The position numbers were made by a program, and so were the translations under genes. Source: an uncultured Muribaculum sp. (lineage in GTDB: Bacteria; Bacteroidota; Bacteroidia; Bacteroidales; Muribaculaceae). From it: a DNA stretch of 64,000 nt. The notes under the pieces were generated by a model. It ran no database searches and was not told the DNA's origin. It saw only the letters and a list, made by a program, of their open reading frames with translations. Below, in pieces: positions 8,303 through 17,918 of the stretch. Positions within the stretch are counted from its first letter, which is position 1. The number at the start of each line of letters is the position of its first letter. The stretch covers positions 30,478-94,477 of the forward strand of contig CAJTSJ010000006.1 of NCBI GenBank assembly GCA_910578785.1, in the 5' to 3' direction.

Positions 8303-9025
8303 ATGTCAGTTTTAAATACTATTCTGTTGCAGGAGTTGCCTGAAGCCCTGACCGACACAGTGACCGCTCTTGAAGGCGGAGTAGACGCCGCCCAGACCGT
8401 AGCCGAACTATCGGTATGGGACTTGTGCATGAAAGGCGGATTCATCATGATTCCGCTGGCATTGTTGCTAATCATCAGCATATACATCTTTGTAGAACGA
8501 TATATGGTAATACGCCGTGCCGAGAAGGAGGACGACACGTTCATGAAGCGCATCAAGGACTACATACTCGAAGGCGAGCTTGAAAGCGCTAAAAACCTCT
8601 GTAAAAAGAACGGTTCGCCGTATGCCCGACTGATACTCAAAGGCATCAGCCGCATAGGCCGCCCGATGAACGATGTGCTCGTAGCCATCGAAAACACCGG
8701 CAACCTCGAGATAGCCAACCTCGGCAAAGGACTCCCCTGGCTTGCCACCACAGCCGCCGGCGCACCTATGCTCGGATTTCTCGGCACCGTGATAGGCATG
8801 GTTGAAGCATTCTTCGCTCTTGCGAGTGCAGGTTCAGCAGCCAACATCGGAGTGCTCGCCGGAGGCATCTACGAAGCCCTTGTGACCACCGTGGCCGGAC
8901 TTGCAGTAGGCATCGTGGCGCTGTTCGCCTACAATGCCCTCGTGGCCCGCATCAACGGAGTCATGAAACTGCTTGAGGGAAAGACCATGGAGTTCATGGA
9001 CCTGCTTAACGAACCGGCGGAATAA
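8303..9025 (+). CDS. exbB: MotA/TolQ/ExbB proton channel protein
   Basis: Inner-membrane proton channel subunit that, with ExbD, powers TonB-dependent outer-membrane transport. 240 residues: first membrane segment at about 48-70 (GGFIMIPLALLLIISIYIFV), then a cytoplasmic loop, then two membrane segments (about 148-175 and 190-215) with the conserved APMLGFLGTVIGMVEAF region. ExbD follows 12 nt after the stop and a TonB-like gene after that. TolQ is the alternative name; the absence of tolA/pal nearby and the TonB C-terminal gene favour ExbB. Confidence 0.9.
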   Translation: MSVLNTILLQELPEALTDTVTALEGGVDAAQTVAELSVWDLCMKGGFIMIPLALLLIISIYIFVERYMVIRRAEKEDDTFMKRIKDYILEGELESAKNLCKKNGSPYARLILKGISRIGRPMNDVLVAIENTGNLEIANLGKGLPWLATTAAGAPMLGFLGTVIGMVEAFFALASAGSAANIGVLAGGIYEALVTTVAGLAVGIVALFAYNALVARINGVMKLLEGKTMEFMDLLNEPAE

Positions 9026-9037
9026 AACTGAGCGTAT

Positions 9038-9463
9038 ATGGCACTAAAACGTCAACATGACATGATGGCAATGTTCTCGATGGCATCAATGACCGATGTC
9101 ATCTTCCTGTTGCTCATCTTCTTCATGATTACTTCCACATTCGTTTTCCCGACGGCCCTCGAAGTCAACCTCCCGCAAAGCTCCGTACAGACTGCGCTGA
9201 AACCCGGCACCAAGGTGTATATCGACAAAGATTCACAACTCTACGTCTCGTTAAGCGACAACGAACCGCAGGCCGTCACGCCTGAAGCCCTTCTGACTTT
9301 CCTGAAACTTGCGCAGGAAGAAAACGAAGGAGAAGGATTCATAGCAATATATGCCGATGAAGAAGTGACCTACGGCAAAATTGTGGAAGTGCTCGACATC
9401 GGAGCTAAAAACAATCTAAAAATGGTACTTGCCACCCGACCGGCAAATGCCACGACACGTTAA
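9038..9463 (+). CDS. exbD: ExbD/TolR-type biopolymer transport protein
   Basis: 141 residues: one N-terminal membrane segment (about 18-38, MTDVIFLLLIFFMITSTFVF) containing the conserved Asp (TDVIF) that takes part in proton flow, then a small periplasmic domain ending with VLDIGAKNNLKMVLAT. Works with the preceding ExbB to energise TonB. Located 12 nt after exbB and 21 nt before the TonB-like gene. Confidence 0.9.
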   Translation: MALKRQHDMMAMFSMASMTDVIFLLLIFFMITSTFVFPTALEVNLPQSSVQTALKPGTKVYIDKDSQLYVSLSDNEPQAVTPEALLTFLKLAQEENEGEGFIAIYADEEVTYGKIVEVLDIGAKNNLKMVLATRPANATTR

Positions 9464-9484
9464 CAACACGCCATCAACCACTAT

Positions 9485-10288
9485 ATGAACCGGCCAGACA
9501 AAGATAAACTCACAGCCGCGGCGGCCACCTCGATAATCCTTGTGCTTCTGCTCATAGGACTTATGTTCGGGCGGTTCTCCGTCGACTTGTCGCAGGAACG
9601 CGAATGGCCTCCGGTTGATTCAAGCGAGATAGTGTTCGGGGGCGAATTCGTTAAAATGGGCGACCTCCCTACCCCGACACAATCAGCCGATGCAGAAGTG
9701 TTGCCACAGTCGTCGGCCGATGAAGCCACACACGACGGCACCGATATGGACAATCAGGGCGAAGCCGTGCTTGAAGACCCTTCAAAGATAACGCTTGAAA
9801 AAGAATCGCCGGCCAAGGAAGAAGCCAAACCGAAGCTTGAAAAGAGCGGACCGACGAAGGAAGAACTCGCCGAACAGGAACGAATCAAACGCGAAAAAGA
9901 GCAAGCCGCGCAACGCAAAAAGATAAGCAGCAGCATAAAGAACCGCTTCAACAAAAGCTCATCAAAAGCCAAAGGCAAACCAGGCTCTACCACCGGCAAC
10001 TCCGACAACGGCGTCATCTCAGGCACCCCGGGCTACAGCCTTAAGGGCCGCACGCCCGAAGGATGGGGCTATCCGAGCAGCACATTTGACGGAACAATCA
10101 CCATCAGAGTCAAGGTCAACCGCCAGGGCCGTGTGATTGAAGCCACCTATTCAAGCGGTACCGGAGCCGCCGCGGCCCAGCAGAGCGTAAGGCGCAGCTG
10201 TATCGAGGCGGCAAAGCAATCGCGCTTCTCAGTCGACCTCGACGCACCGGCAGAACAGGTAGGCACGATAACCTGGACATTCAAATAA
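9485..10288 (+). CDS. TonB-family energy transducer
   Basis: 267 residues: single N-terminal membrane anchor (about 13-30), a long charged Lys/Glu-rich linker (about 90-160) that would span the periplasm, and a C-terminal TonB-like domain (about 195-267, FDGTITIRVKVNRQGRVIEA ... TWTFK). The linker lacks the proline repeats of enterobacterial TonB and is rich in KE pairs, more like TolA, so a TolA-like role cannot be excluded. It completes the exbB-exbD-tonB trio. Confidence 0.8.
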   Translation: MNRPDKDKLTAAAATSIILVLLLIGLMFGRFSVDLSQEREWPPVDSSEIVFGGEFVKMGDLPTPTQSADAEVLPQSSADEATHDGTDMDNQGEAVLEDPSKITLEKESPAKEEAKPKLEKSGPTKEELAEQERIKREKEQAAQRKKISSSIKNRFNKSSSKAKGKPGSTTGNSDNGVISGTPGYSLKGRTPEGWGYPSSTFDGTITIRVKVNRQGRVIEATYSSGTGAAAAQQSVRRSCIEAAKQSRFSVDLDAPAEQVGTITWTFK

Positions 10289-10374
10289 TCAGCAAACAGA
10301 CTGATAGTTTCCAACAATTAGCCCTCCCAGGGCGTTTACCCTCTATACTATTAAAATTTAAAAACGCTTAATTT

Positions 10375-11163
10375 ATGAAACGTATTGTGATTATGGGGGG
10401 AAGTTCCGGCATCGGACTACGTGTAGCCGAATTGCTCGCCGCATCGGGTTGGCGCGTAGGTGTGGCCGGACGTAAAGAAGAACCCATGAAGAAGCTAAAA
10501 GTGATGTTCCCGTCGCAAGTGGAATGGGCTCAGATTGACGTAAACCACAACGATGCGCCCCGCAGGCTTCTTGACCTGATTGGACGTCTGGGAGGAATGG
10601 ATACATACTTCCATGTGTCAGGAGTCGGATATGAGAATCCGACAATCGACATGAAAGAGGAGATTGCCACGGTCGAAACAAATGTAGTAGGTTTTACCCG
10701 AATGGTCGACACAGCCTACCATTTCTTCAAAGCGCGAGGCAAGGGACATTTAGCAATTGTATCGTCAGTGGCCGGCACCAAAGGCATCGGCGATCTGGCA
10801 AGCTATTCGGCAAGTAAAAAATTCCAGCAGACTTATCTTCAGGCTCTCGAACAGCTGTCGCATAAAAACAAAGTTAAAATAGCATTCACCGACATCAGAC
10901 CCGGATGGATACGCACTCCGCTGCTTGACCCAGACCGCGAATACCCCATGACAATGGAGCTGCAGGATGCGGCCAAGCTAATAATCAAAGCAATTAAAAA
11001 GAAGACCCGCATAGCCGTCATAGACCGGAAATGGGCCATCGCTGTATTCTTCTGGAAACTTATTCCCGGAGGCATTTGGATAAAACTTCCGATAAGCGTA
11101 TCGTCACGAGCTACCGTAGAGGAAGAAATCTCCAACGAAGAAGCCGAACTATCCGAGGCCTGA
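10375..11163 (+). CDS. Short-chain dehydrogenase/reductase
   Basis: 262 residues with the classical SDR layout: nucleotide-binding GGSSGIG (8-14), a Ser at 130-131, and YSASK with Y144 and K148. The loop after the first strand (AGRKEE) contains an Arg, which fits NADPH. The C-terminal 40 residues carry a hydrophobic stretch (WAIAVFFWKLIPGGIWI, about 217-235) that could lie on the membrane, seen in SDRs acting on lipids. Substrate is unknown. Stands 86 nt after the tonB gene. Confidence 0.85.
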   Translation: MKRIVIMGGSSGIGLRVAELLAASGWRVGVAGRKEEPMKKLKVMFPSQVEWAQIDVNHNDAPRRLLDLIGRLGGMDTYFHVSGVGYENPTIDMKEEIATVETNVVGFTRMVDTAYHFFKARGKGHLAIVSSVAGTKGIGDLASYSASKKFQQTYLQALEQLSHKNKVKIAFTDIRPGWIRTPLLDPDREYPMTMELQDAAKLIIKAIKKKTRIAVIDRKWAIAVFFWKLIPGGIWIKLPISVSSRATVEEEISNEEAELSEA

Positions 11164-11203
11164 CCGATTCCACGCACATTATCCCACTTATACAATATTC
11201 TGA

Positions 11204-11860
11204 ATGATAATAAACCAATCATTTAAAGTTATAGTCATTACGCTCGGAGCGTTATTGAACGTATGCGCATCGTCAGTAAAAGATGACGCATACATTCCTC
11301 AAAACGGCGACCTCGCGTTTCAGATATCCGAGATATCAGACTTCACCAAGGCCATTACCGACGTATCGGCCATGCACGATTCCATTAAATTCGCACATGT
11401 AGGCATAGTCGCAATTGACAACGGCAAACCATGCGTCATCGAAGCCGTACCAAAGGACGGCGTGACAATCACCCCGTTCGAAACATACCTGTCAGAAGCC
11501 CTGACCATCGACGGACAGCCGGGAGTCGTAATCAAGCGCATAAGACACGATTTTCCCTCAGAGAAGGCAATCGCCACCGCAAAATCATTCTTAGGGCAGG
11601 AATATGACTGGAACTTTCTTCCCGACAACGGCAAAATCTATTGCTCCGAGCTTGTCTACGAGAGCTTTACGGATTCGGAAGGCAACCGTCTGTTTCAGGC
11701 TCGTCCTATGAACTTCCGAAATGCCGAAGGCGACATCCCGGTTTACTGGGAAGAACTGTTTAAGAAACTCGGCACAGATATTCCGCAGGGCATTCCGGGC
11801 ACGAGTCCTCAGGACATGTCGCAAGAGCCGATTCTCGAAGAGGTCTACAGTTACTTCTAA
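11204..11860 (+). CDS. Permuted papain-like hydrolase (YiiX/YaeF, peptidase C92 type)
   Basis: 218 residues with the circularly permuted NlpC/P60-like fold: GDLAF (35-39), catalytic His in FAHVGI (H65), and catalytic Cys in IYCSELVYESF (C147). These match the YiiX/C92 family, amidase or peptidase enzymes whose substrates are mostly unknown (acyl or peptidoglycan amides have been proposed). An N-terminal hydrophobic segment (about 8-22) suggests export; the Cys at 21 is not in a good lipobox, so lipoprotein status is doubtful. Converges with birA, stops overlapping by four bases. Confidence 0.8.
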   Translation: MIINQSFKVIVITLGALLNVCASSVKDDAYIPQNGDLAFQISEISDFTKAITDVSAMHDSIKFAHVGIVAIDNGKPCVIEAVPKDGVTITPFETYLSEALTIDGQPGVVIKRIRHDFPSEKAIATAKSFLGQEYDWNFLPDNGKIYCSELVYESFTDSEGNRLFQARPMNFRNAEGDIPVYWEELFKKLGTDIPQGIPGTSPQDMSQEPILEEVYSYF

Positions 11861-12591
11861 AGCACTACCGCCACCTCCTTGAACGCATATATGCGCGGAG
11901 CTTCACTATCCCCCTCAGGCAGCAACGTTATGTGTCCGGTCGGAGCCACATCGGATATGCCGGCCTTAAACACTTCGCCAGTGGCAGTGTCGCGGTATGT
12001 ACGTCCGCTACTTCCCCATAACGCGGCCATATAATCGGCATGAAGTTTGCCGTAAGGCATGGCCATGCGCCGCATGATAGCGTCGACCACCTGTTCCAAA
12101 AACGGTTCAAGCGTCACCTCGTCCCCTGTTATCTGCCACAGCGACACCGGATTAGGGGCATCGCTGACAAATTCACGCTGGTTGACATTGATTCCAATAC
12201 CGGCGATGCTGTAGTTTATCTTACGGCCCATAAGACTGTTCTCGATAAGAATTCCGCAGATTTTGCGGTTCTCCCAATAAATGTCGTTGGGCCATTTTAT
12301 CGCCACAGGTGCGCCGTCGGGCAACTTGCCAAGCAAAGCATCCACAACGCCGAGCGCAACAGCTTCGGATATGTAGAACTGTTCCGAGGCATCAAGTCCC
12401 TGCGGACGAAGCATCAGCGAAAACGTAAGGTTCTTGCCGGGTTCCGATTCCCATGAGTTGCCACGCTGTCCCCTGCCCGCCGTCTGGCTACGCGCCGCCA
12501 CGGCCACACCGTCAGCTACCTCGTCGGCAATGTCCGACAGATAACTGTTGGTCGACTTGGCAGAGTCAATCCAAATGCATTTTGAAGCCAT
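11857..12591 (-). CDS. birA: Biotin--[acetyl-CoA carboxylase] ligase
   Basis: Attaches biotin to carboxylase subunits via biotinyl-AMP. 244 residues with the biotin/ATP loop QTAGRGQRGNSW (about 37-48) and KWPNDI (about 98-103), plus GIGINVNQ. The N-terminal helix-turn-helix of bifunctional BirA repressors is missing, so this is a ligase only. Last gene of the minus-strand run porW-porX-tsaE-birA, 15 nt after tsaE. Confidence 0.92.
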   Translation of the reverse strand: MASKCIWIDSAKSTNSYLSDIADEVADGVAVAARSQTAGRGQRGNSWESEPGKNLTFSLMLRPQGLDASEQFYISEAVALGVVDALLGKLPDGAPVAIKWPNDIYWENRKICGILIENSLMGRKINYSIAGIGINVNQREFVSDAPNPVSLWQITGDEVTLEPFLEQVVDAIMRRMAMPYGKLHADYMAALWGSSGRTYRDTATGEVFKAGISDVAPTGHITLLPEGDSEAPRIYAFKEVAVVL

Positions 12592-12606
12592 ACAATCCGA
12601 GACAAA

Positions 12607-13041
12607 TCAATCAGACATTGTTACCGTAAGCTTACGGCTGTCATCGTCAAGCACGGAAATGTCCACACGCACGGTATCGTCGGGCAATATGTCGGTAATG
12701 CGCTCGGGCCATTCTATAAAACACAATGCTCCGGAATCAAAGTAGTCTTCAACCCCGATATCAAAGGCTTCCTCCAGATTTTCAAGACGGTATAAATCAA
12801 AGTGATATATAAGTTCGGCAGTCGTGTCCGAACGATACTCATTGATTATTGAGAACGAAGGGCTGCTTGTCGGGTCGTCCTCGACGCCGAGAGCTTTTGA
12901 AAGGGCATTTATGAACGTAGTTTTTCCGGCGCCCATTTCGCCGTAAAATGCATATATGGTCGCATCGTCCATTATGCCGAGAAATTCCTGCGCCGCATCA
13001 TCGATTTTATCCAGTGATGGAATTATTATTTCGTGTTTCAT
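12607..13041 (-). CDS. tsaE: tRNA threonylcarbamoyladenosine biosynthesis ATPase
   Basis: 144 residues with Walker A motif GEMGAGKTT (34-42) and the SPSFSIINEY segment typical of TsaE (YjeE). It assists the TsaB-TsaD complex in making t6A at position 37 of ANN-decoding tRNAs. Neighbouring gene birA follows after 15 nt and porX precedes by 21 nt. Confidence 0.93.
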   Translation of the reverse strand: MKHEIIIPSLDKIDDAAQEFLGIMDDATIYAFYGEMGAGKTTFINALSKALGVEDDPTSSPSFSIINEYRSDTTAELIYHFDLYRLENLEEAFDIGVEDYFDSGALCFIEWPERITDILPDDTVRVDISVLDDDSRKLTVTMSD

Positions 13042-13062
13042 ATACTTTATTGATTGATTATT

Positions 13063-14616
13063 TCATTTGACATTGAAGGTTATGATCGGAACCAGCATTT
13101 CCTCCATGGAGATGCCTCCGTGCTGAAACGTACCGCTATAATACTGAACATAGTGGTTGTAGTTGTTCGGATAAGCGAAAAAGTCACGTCCTCCGGCAAA
13201 TATGTAGGCCGACGACACATTAGGTGAAGGTAGGCCGAACTTTTCGGGGCGCTTAATCTCATACACCTGTTTAGGGTTGTAGTTCAAATTTTTACCGACC
13301 TTATAACGAAGATTGGTGTTGGTATTCCTATCGCCGACCACTTTGATGGGATTATCCACCTGGACTGTACCATGGTCGGTAGTGAGCACTATGCGGTGGC
13401 CGCTCTCGGCTATTTTACGGAATAATTCGTGGGCCGAAGAGTGCCTGAACCACGATTCGGTAAGCGAGCGGTAGGCGGCATTGTTTGACGCAAGCTCACG
13501 AATCATCTTAGATTCCGTACGCGCATGCGAAAGCATATCTATAAAGTTGAGCACTACGACATTAAGGTCATTGGACTCCAGGTTGGAAAACTCACGTACC
13601 AGACGCTCGCCGGTTGCCGAATCGTTGACTTTATTATACGAAAACTTCACTTTACGGCGATAACGCTCAAACTGCGTGGCTATCAACGGCGACTCGTTGA
13701 GATTCTTACCTTCATCCTCATCCTCGTCTACCCACAGACTGGGAAACATCTTTGCTATCGATAACGGCATCAGCCCGGAGAATATGGAATTTCGCGCATA
13801 CTGGGTAGCCGTAGGCAATATCGAAGTATAAAGCTCTTCCTCAAACGTAAACATGTCGGAAAGCATCGGCTTGACCGTCCGCCACTGGTCCAGACGGAAA
13901 TTGTCAATTACTATCAGAAACACCTTTTCCCCGCCGTCAAGAAGAGGGAAAATCTTTTTCTTAAAGATGTCAGGACTCATAACCGGACGTGGGCCGTTAT
14001 GCTCGAGACCATCAATCCAAGACTCATAATTTTTGCGGACAAATTTATTGAACGCCGTGTTGGCCTCGTTTTTCTGCATGGCAAGCAGTTCGTCCATTCG
14101 GGTGTCGGTCGACGACAGCTCAAGCTCCCAGAACACAAGTTTGCCGTAAAGGTCATACCAGTCCTCGATAGTCCGGCAATCGCTTATAAGGTTGGATATA
14201 TTTGAGAATTCCTGTAGGTAGTCGATAGTGGCCTGCTGGCTGACAAGCTCGTCGGAATGCAGATTCTTCTTAATCGACAGCAGAATCTGGCTCGGATTGA
14301 CAGGTTTAATCAGGTAGTCAGAGATTTTGCTCCCGATAGCCTGATTCATGATGTTTTCCTCCTCGCTTTTCGTGATCATGATGACAGGCACAAGCGGCAC
14401 AGCCTGCTTGATTCTCGACAAAGTCTCAAGGCCGGTAAGCCCCGGCATATTTTCGTCAAGTATAATCAGGTCGAAATGCTCCGATTCCACCAGCTCAAGG
14501 GCATCGCGGCCACTGTTGACAGTAGTCACATCGTAACCTTTGCTCTTTAGAAACATTATATGGGGCTTAAGGAGGTCTATCTCATCGTCGGCCCAAAGTA
14601 TGCGGTGTTGCGCCAT
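13063..14616 (-). CDS. porX: Response regulator with PglZ/alkaline-phosphatase-like effector, PorX type
   Basis: 517 residues: receiver domain 1-120 (acidic D10/D11, phospho-acceptor D54 in LIILDENMPG, Lys near 104) and a C-terminal PglZ domain of the alkaline phosphatase superfamily (about 205-517; VIDNFRLDQW at 236-245, candidate nucleophile Thr at 269-271 in PTATQYARN, TTDHGT metal site). This is the architecture of PorX, which in Porphyromonas gingivalis controls the type IX secretion system with PorY and has nucleotide phosphodiesterase activity. No cognate kinase is in the window. It lies directly downstream of a PorW/SprE-like gene, 25 nt apart. Confidence 0.85.
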   Translation of the reverse strand: MAQHRILWADDEIDLLKPHIMFLKSKGYDVTTVNSGRDALELVESEHFDLIILDENMPGLTGLETLSRIKQAVPLVPVIMITKSEEENIMNQAIGSKISDYLIKPVNPSQILLSIKKNLHSDELVSQQATIDYLQEFSNISNLISDCRTIEDWYDLYGKLVFWELELSSTDTRMDELLAMQKNEANTAFNKFVRKNYESWIDGLEHNGPRPVMSPDIFKKKIFPLLDGGEKVFLIVIDNFRLDQWRTVKPMLSDMFTFEEELYTSILPTATQYARNSIFSGLMPLSIAKMFPSLWVDEDEDEGKNLNESPLIATQFERYRRKVKFSYNKVNDSATGERLVREFSNLESNDLNVVVLNFIDMLSHARTESKMIRELASNNAAYRSLTESWFRHSSAHELFRKIAESGHRIVLTTDHGTVQVDNPIKVVGDRNTNTNLRYKVGKNLNYNPKQVYEIKRPEKFGLPSPNVSSAYIFAGGRDFFAYPNNYNHYVQYYSGTFQHGGISMEEMLVPIITFNVK

Positions 14617-14641
14617 ATTCTATCGTTTATAAGGACACTGT

Positions 14642-17600
14642 TCAATCATCAAGCAGATCGTCGTCGCCCTCCGAACCTTCCGGATACTCCGGGAGGACAA
14701 CCGGCACCCTTACAGGTGTCTCCGGTTTGGTCGGTTTCTTATCCGGTTTAGCGGAATCGGGCTTTACAGTATTATGCTTCTTTTCAGGAGTCTTTGCCGG
14801 CACGGTAATCGGACCGGTCTTAGGTATAGAGTCGTTATTCACCGGCGGCAAAACTAAATCGGCAGGCAATTTGACAGTCGGAATGTCCGTAACAGACTCG
14901 TCGGTCGCGGTGTCAGGCAAGCCCGGTTCATCAGGCTCAACCGATTCCTCGAAAGCATCAGGTACGTCAGGCATTATATCTGCTTCCGAATCGCGCTCAT
15001 ATTCAGCGGATTCCGCATCCGAATCCTGCGGCATATCGCCAATTATGGCGTTTCCATAAGCCTCCATATCGTCGCCGTCGATATTTCCGGGAGCGGCAGT
15101 TACAGGCGATTCGGCCGCCTGCTCGTCGACGTATCTGAAATAGTCCTCAAAGGTTCTGCCTTGATGAAGCAACGTGTCAAAGTTCTTAACACTTATCATC
15201 ACCGGACGCACCTGCGGAGGCAAATTAAGCTGTTCGTCAGCCTCAAGCACCTTACGGTAATGAACAAGTTCTTCAAAGTTAGCAAATCCCTTGACAAGTA
15301 ACAAACCCAAACGGCCAAAATTCATCTGTTCAAGCTCGAAATCCTTCACCACAAACGAGCTGAAATTATGACGAGCCACATCAAACAAAAGCTGATTGGC
15401 CGACACTTCGTCAGTGGGATAAACCAACGCAAGCAACTGAGGTTCTGCCGGATTAAGGTCAAAGGCGACAGAATCGGATGTCACCGCCAACGAATCCCCG
15501 CCAAGTCGGAGATCCCAGATCATTCCGCGAAGATTCGAGGTTCCGGCATGGAGTTTGCGTCCCTGCGCGAGACCTTTCAGATAAGCCGAGGCAAGAGGTG
15601 TTATGTCTGTGTCAGGATAGCGCTCAAGAAGTTCGGTCAGGCCGGCCTTGAACTTGTCGGCATTGTTCTCGGTCACGTAGGCCAGTGCATCGATAAACAT
15701 GAATTTAGGCATAATCTTGCTCAGCGGATATTTGTCCATCATGTCGCGGTAAGCCTTGTGCACCGTCTCATTGTCATTGTTCAGATATGCATCGTAGGCA
15801 TTCTGATACATTGTCTCCTGCTCCTCGTCCATGTGGCGAAGACGGTCCAGATAATTGGGGTCGCGCATGGCCAGCCCGTATTTTGAGTCGGGGAAATCGC
15901 TTAACACAAACGCCCTGTAGCGTTCGGCATCCGACTTTTTGCCCTGACGCATATACATCAGGTACATGTTATAGTACACGTCAAGCCGGTAGATGTTGTC
16001 CGGATAGCGATGCAACAGCCTTTCCCATTCCGAAGCGGCTTCAGGGTATGCCTCAAGCTTATCCTTTAATATCAGACCGATATTGAACATCCCTTCCTGA
16101 ATTATATCGTTGGCATTAGTCCGCTCCTGCGGAGTCGATGGTATCTGTTTTAAATAATATTCCGGATAGTGCGGATCCGACTCACGCTGGGCGGCCTCTT
16201 TATCTTCAGGAGTCTGCTCTTCGTCCGATGAAGGCTCCTGCGCTTGTTCTTCATCAGTGTCGGTGTACTCTTCGTCCCCGCCGAACTCGCTGAAACTGAA
16301 CGAAGCCTTGTTCCTGCGGCGCCAGTCATCCTCGAGTTTCCTGGAACCCCAGCGTTTCTGGAATTCGGTCTTTCCGGCATTGCGCGTGGCGGCATTGTAG
16401 AAGTACCACGAGTCGTCGGTATTTATGTTGAACGATGTCGGTGCAGAAGCGGCGTTGCCGTTGTTCTGCTGATTGCCCAGCGCCTGCTGGTTGGCCAGAT
16501 ATTCCTCACGCTTGGCGCGTTCGGCCTCTTCCGCCTCCTCCTTTTTAAGTTTCTCGATGATTTTTTCTATCACGGCAAGCCGTTCGGACTCCGGCATGTC
16601 GGCAAGGCGCAGAAGGGAGTCGTTAAGATTGACGTTCTGCGTATACAGAGCCAGTTCGTCAAGCACGTCGCTCCTGCGGCAGATGCTGTCGTAGCCCGGA
16701 TAATTATCCGGTAAAACAGGAACAGCTTCCGCATAGCACGGCTGTGCAAGGTCATATTGCCTTCGGTCGAAATACAGACCTCCGAGGGTCAGCTGGCTGA
16801 TAGCCTTGTCAATGCCGTTGCGGGTCGACTTCTCAGCCGCCAGCACATAGTTCTCAATAGCGTTGGTCGTGTCGCGCCGGCTGAGATACAGATTGCCGAT
16901 GGCATAATATATCTGGTCAAGATAGTCTTTGTTTCGGTCATAGCGGGTCATCCGCTTCAATGCCTTAACCTCCGGAGCGATGTTGTCGCCCGTATATACC
17001 TCGCTCTGCTTGATACGGGCATTGAGCTGAGTCCTGTACGAGGTCCCCGATCCTCCGGCATGGCTGAACGCATCATAAGCTTCAGTCTTTTTGCCCGACC
17101 TTTCATAAAGCTGTCCGAGCAGGAAGTACAGGCGCGACTTCTGCACACCCTTGGTAAGCTTTATGGCTTCAGCCACATAAGGTATGGCCTTCTCCGGTTC
17201 CGTCGACTGCACATAATAGGTGGCAAACGTCAGATTGTAAAGTTGTTTGAGGTGGTTGTCGATTAGCGCATCCAGCGGTATTTTCTCAAGAATGCCAAGC
17301 GCTTCGTAGCCCCAGCCCAAGGCACAGTATGAACGTGCCTGCCATAATTTGGCCTCTGTAACCGTTCCCGGAAGCCATCCGAAATGCCGTGATATGTAGT
17401 AGAATGTCGATGCCGCGCCGAGAAAGTCGCCGTTGTTGTACTGGCTTCGCCCCATCATCATCCAGGCATTGTGCAGAAACGGATTGTATTCCTCGCGTTT
17501 CATCCATGCCTTATATGCCGGATCGCTTGCCTTTCCGGCCTTTTTAGCGGGCTTTTTCTTTATCGACCGGAGCTGGATGGCTTTCTGAGCCTTCTCTATG

Positions 17601-17887
17601 GAGCGTGTAAAATCGCCGCTGGGCTGTGGCGACTGCGGATTCTTACGTGCATCGGCCGGATGCAGATAGAGCAATTGCGAATAATCGTCCTCGTAATTGC
17701 GCTCCATCGACTTCATGGTCTCCTTATAGTGCTCGTCGCCGTTGAAATATATATTATAGCGTGTAATGAATGCAGTATAGTTACGTGTCGACGCAGTGTT
17801 CTTCTTCAGGCTGCAACCGGGCAAAAGCACAGTCAGCATAAAGAACACCAACAATACGGCATGATTCAGTTTACGGCGGAATGGCAT
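14642..17887 (-). CDS. Large TPR lipoprotein, PorW/SprE-like
   Basis: 1081 residues from ATG 17887 (the longer frame begins with GTG at 17908, less likely). Signal peptide with lipobox LPGC, lipidated Cys at 25. The segment after it (NYTAFITRYNIYFNGDEHY) and the many tetratricopeptide repeats (about 130-430 and 600-780) match PorW/SprE, an accessory lipoprotein of type IX secretion and gliding. A charged low-complexity segment with E/A/K-rich coiled coil lies around 455-480, and the C-terminal 180 residues are rich in Asp/Glu, then Pro/Lys. I see no T9SS cargo signals in this window, so the actual role here is open. Confidence 0.75.
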   Translation of the reverse strand: MPFRRKLNHAVLLVFFMLTVLLPGCSLKKNTASTRNYTAFITRYNIYFNGDEHYKETMKSMERNYEDDYSQLLYLHPADARKNPQSPQPSGDFTRSIEKAQKAIQLRSIKKKPAKKAGKASDPAYKAWMKREEYNPFLHNAWMMMGRSQYNNGDFLGAASTFYYISRHFGWLPGTVTEAKLWQARSYCALGWGYEALGILEKIPLDALIDNHLKQLYNLTFATYYVQSTEPEKAIPYVAEAIKLTKGVQKSRLYFLLGQLYERSGKKTEAYDAFSHAGGSGTSYRTQLNARIKQSEVYTGDNIAPEVKALKRMTRYDRNKDYLDQIYYAIGNLYLSRRDTTNAIENYVLAAEKSTRNGIDKAISQLTLGGLYFDRRQYDLAQPCYAEAVPVLPDNYPGYDSICRRSDVLDELALYTQNVNLNDSLLRLADMPESERLAVIEKIIEKLKKEEAEEAERAKREEYLANQQALGNQQNNGNAASAPTSFNINTDDSWYFYNAATRNAGKTEFQKRWGSRKLEDDWRRRNKASFSFSEFGGDEEYTDTDEEQAQEPSSDEEQTPEDKEAAQRESDPHYPEYYLKQIPSTPQERTNANDIIQEGMFNIGLILKDKLEAYPEAASEWERLLHRYPDNIYRLDVYYNMYLMYMRQGKKSDAERYRAFVLSDFPDSKYGLAMRDPNYLDRLRHMDEEQETMYQNAYDAYLNNDNETVHKAYRDMMDKYPLSKIMPKFMFIDALAYVTENNADKFKAGLTELLERYPDTDITPLASAYLKGLAQGRKLHAGTSNLRGMIWDLRLGGDSLAVTSDSVAFDLNPAEPQLLALVYPTDEVSANQLLFDVARHNFSSFVVKDFELEQMNFGRLGLLLVKGFANFEELVHYRKVLEADEQLNLPPQVRPVMISVKNFDTLLHQGRTFEDYFRYVDEQAAESPVTAAPGNIDGDDMEAYGNAIIGDMPQDSDAESAEYERDSEADIMPDVPDAFEESVEPDEPGLPDTATDESVTDIPTVKLPADLVLPPVNNDSIPKTGPITVPAKTPEKKHNTVKPDSAKPDKKPTKPETPVRVPVVLPEYPEGSEGDDDLLDD

Positions 17888-17918
17888 CTTACACTTAATA
17901 ACGCGCACGCGTGCGGGA

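Noticed and set aside
10320..10333. GCCCT/AGGGC hairpin before the SDR gene
   Set aside because: Five pairs with a three-base loop and no T tract; too weak to call a terminator.
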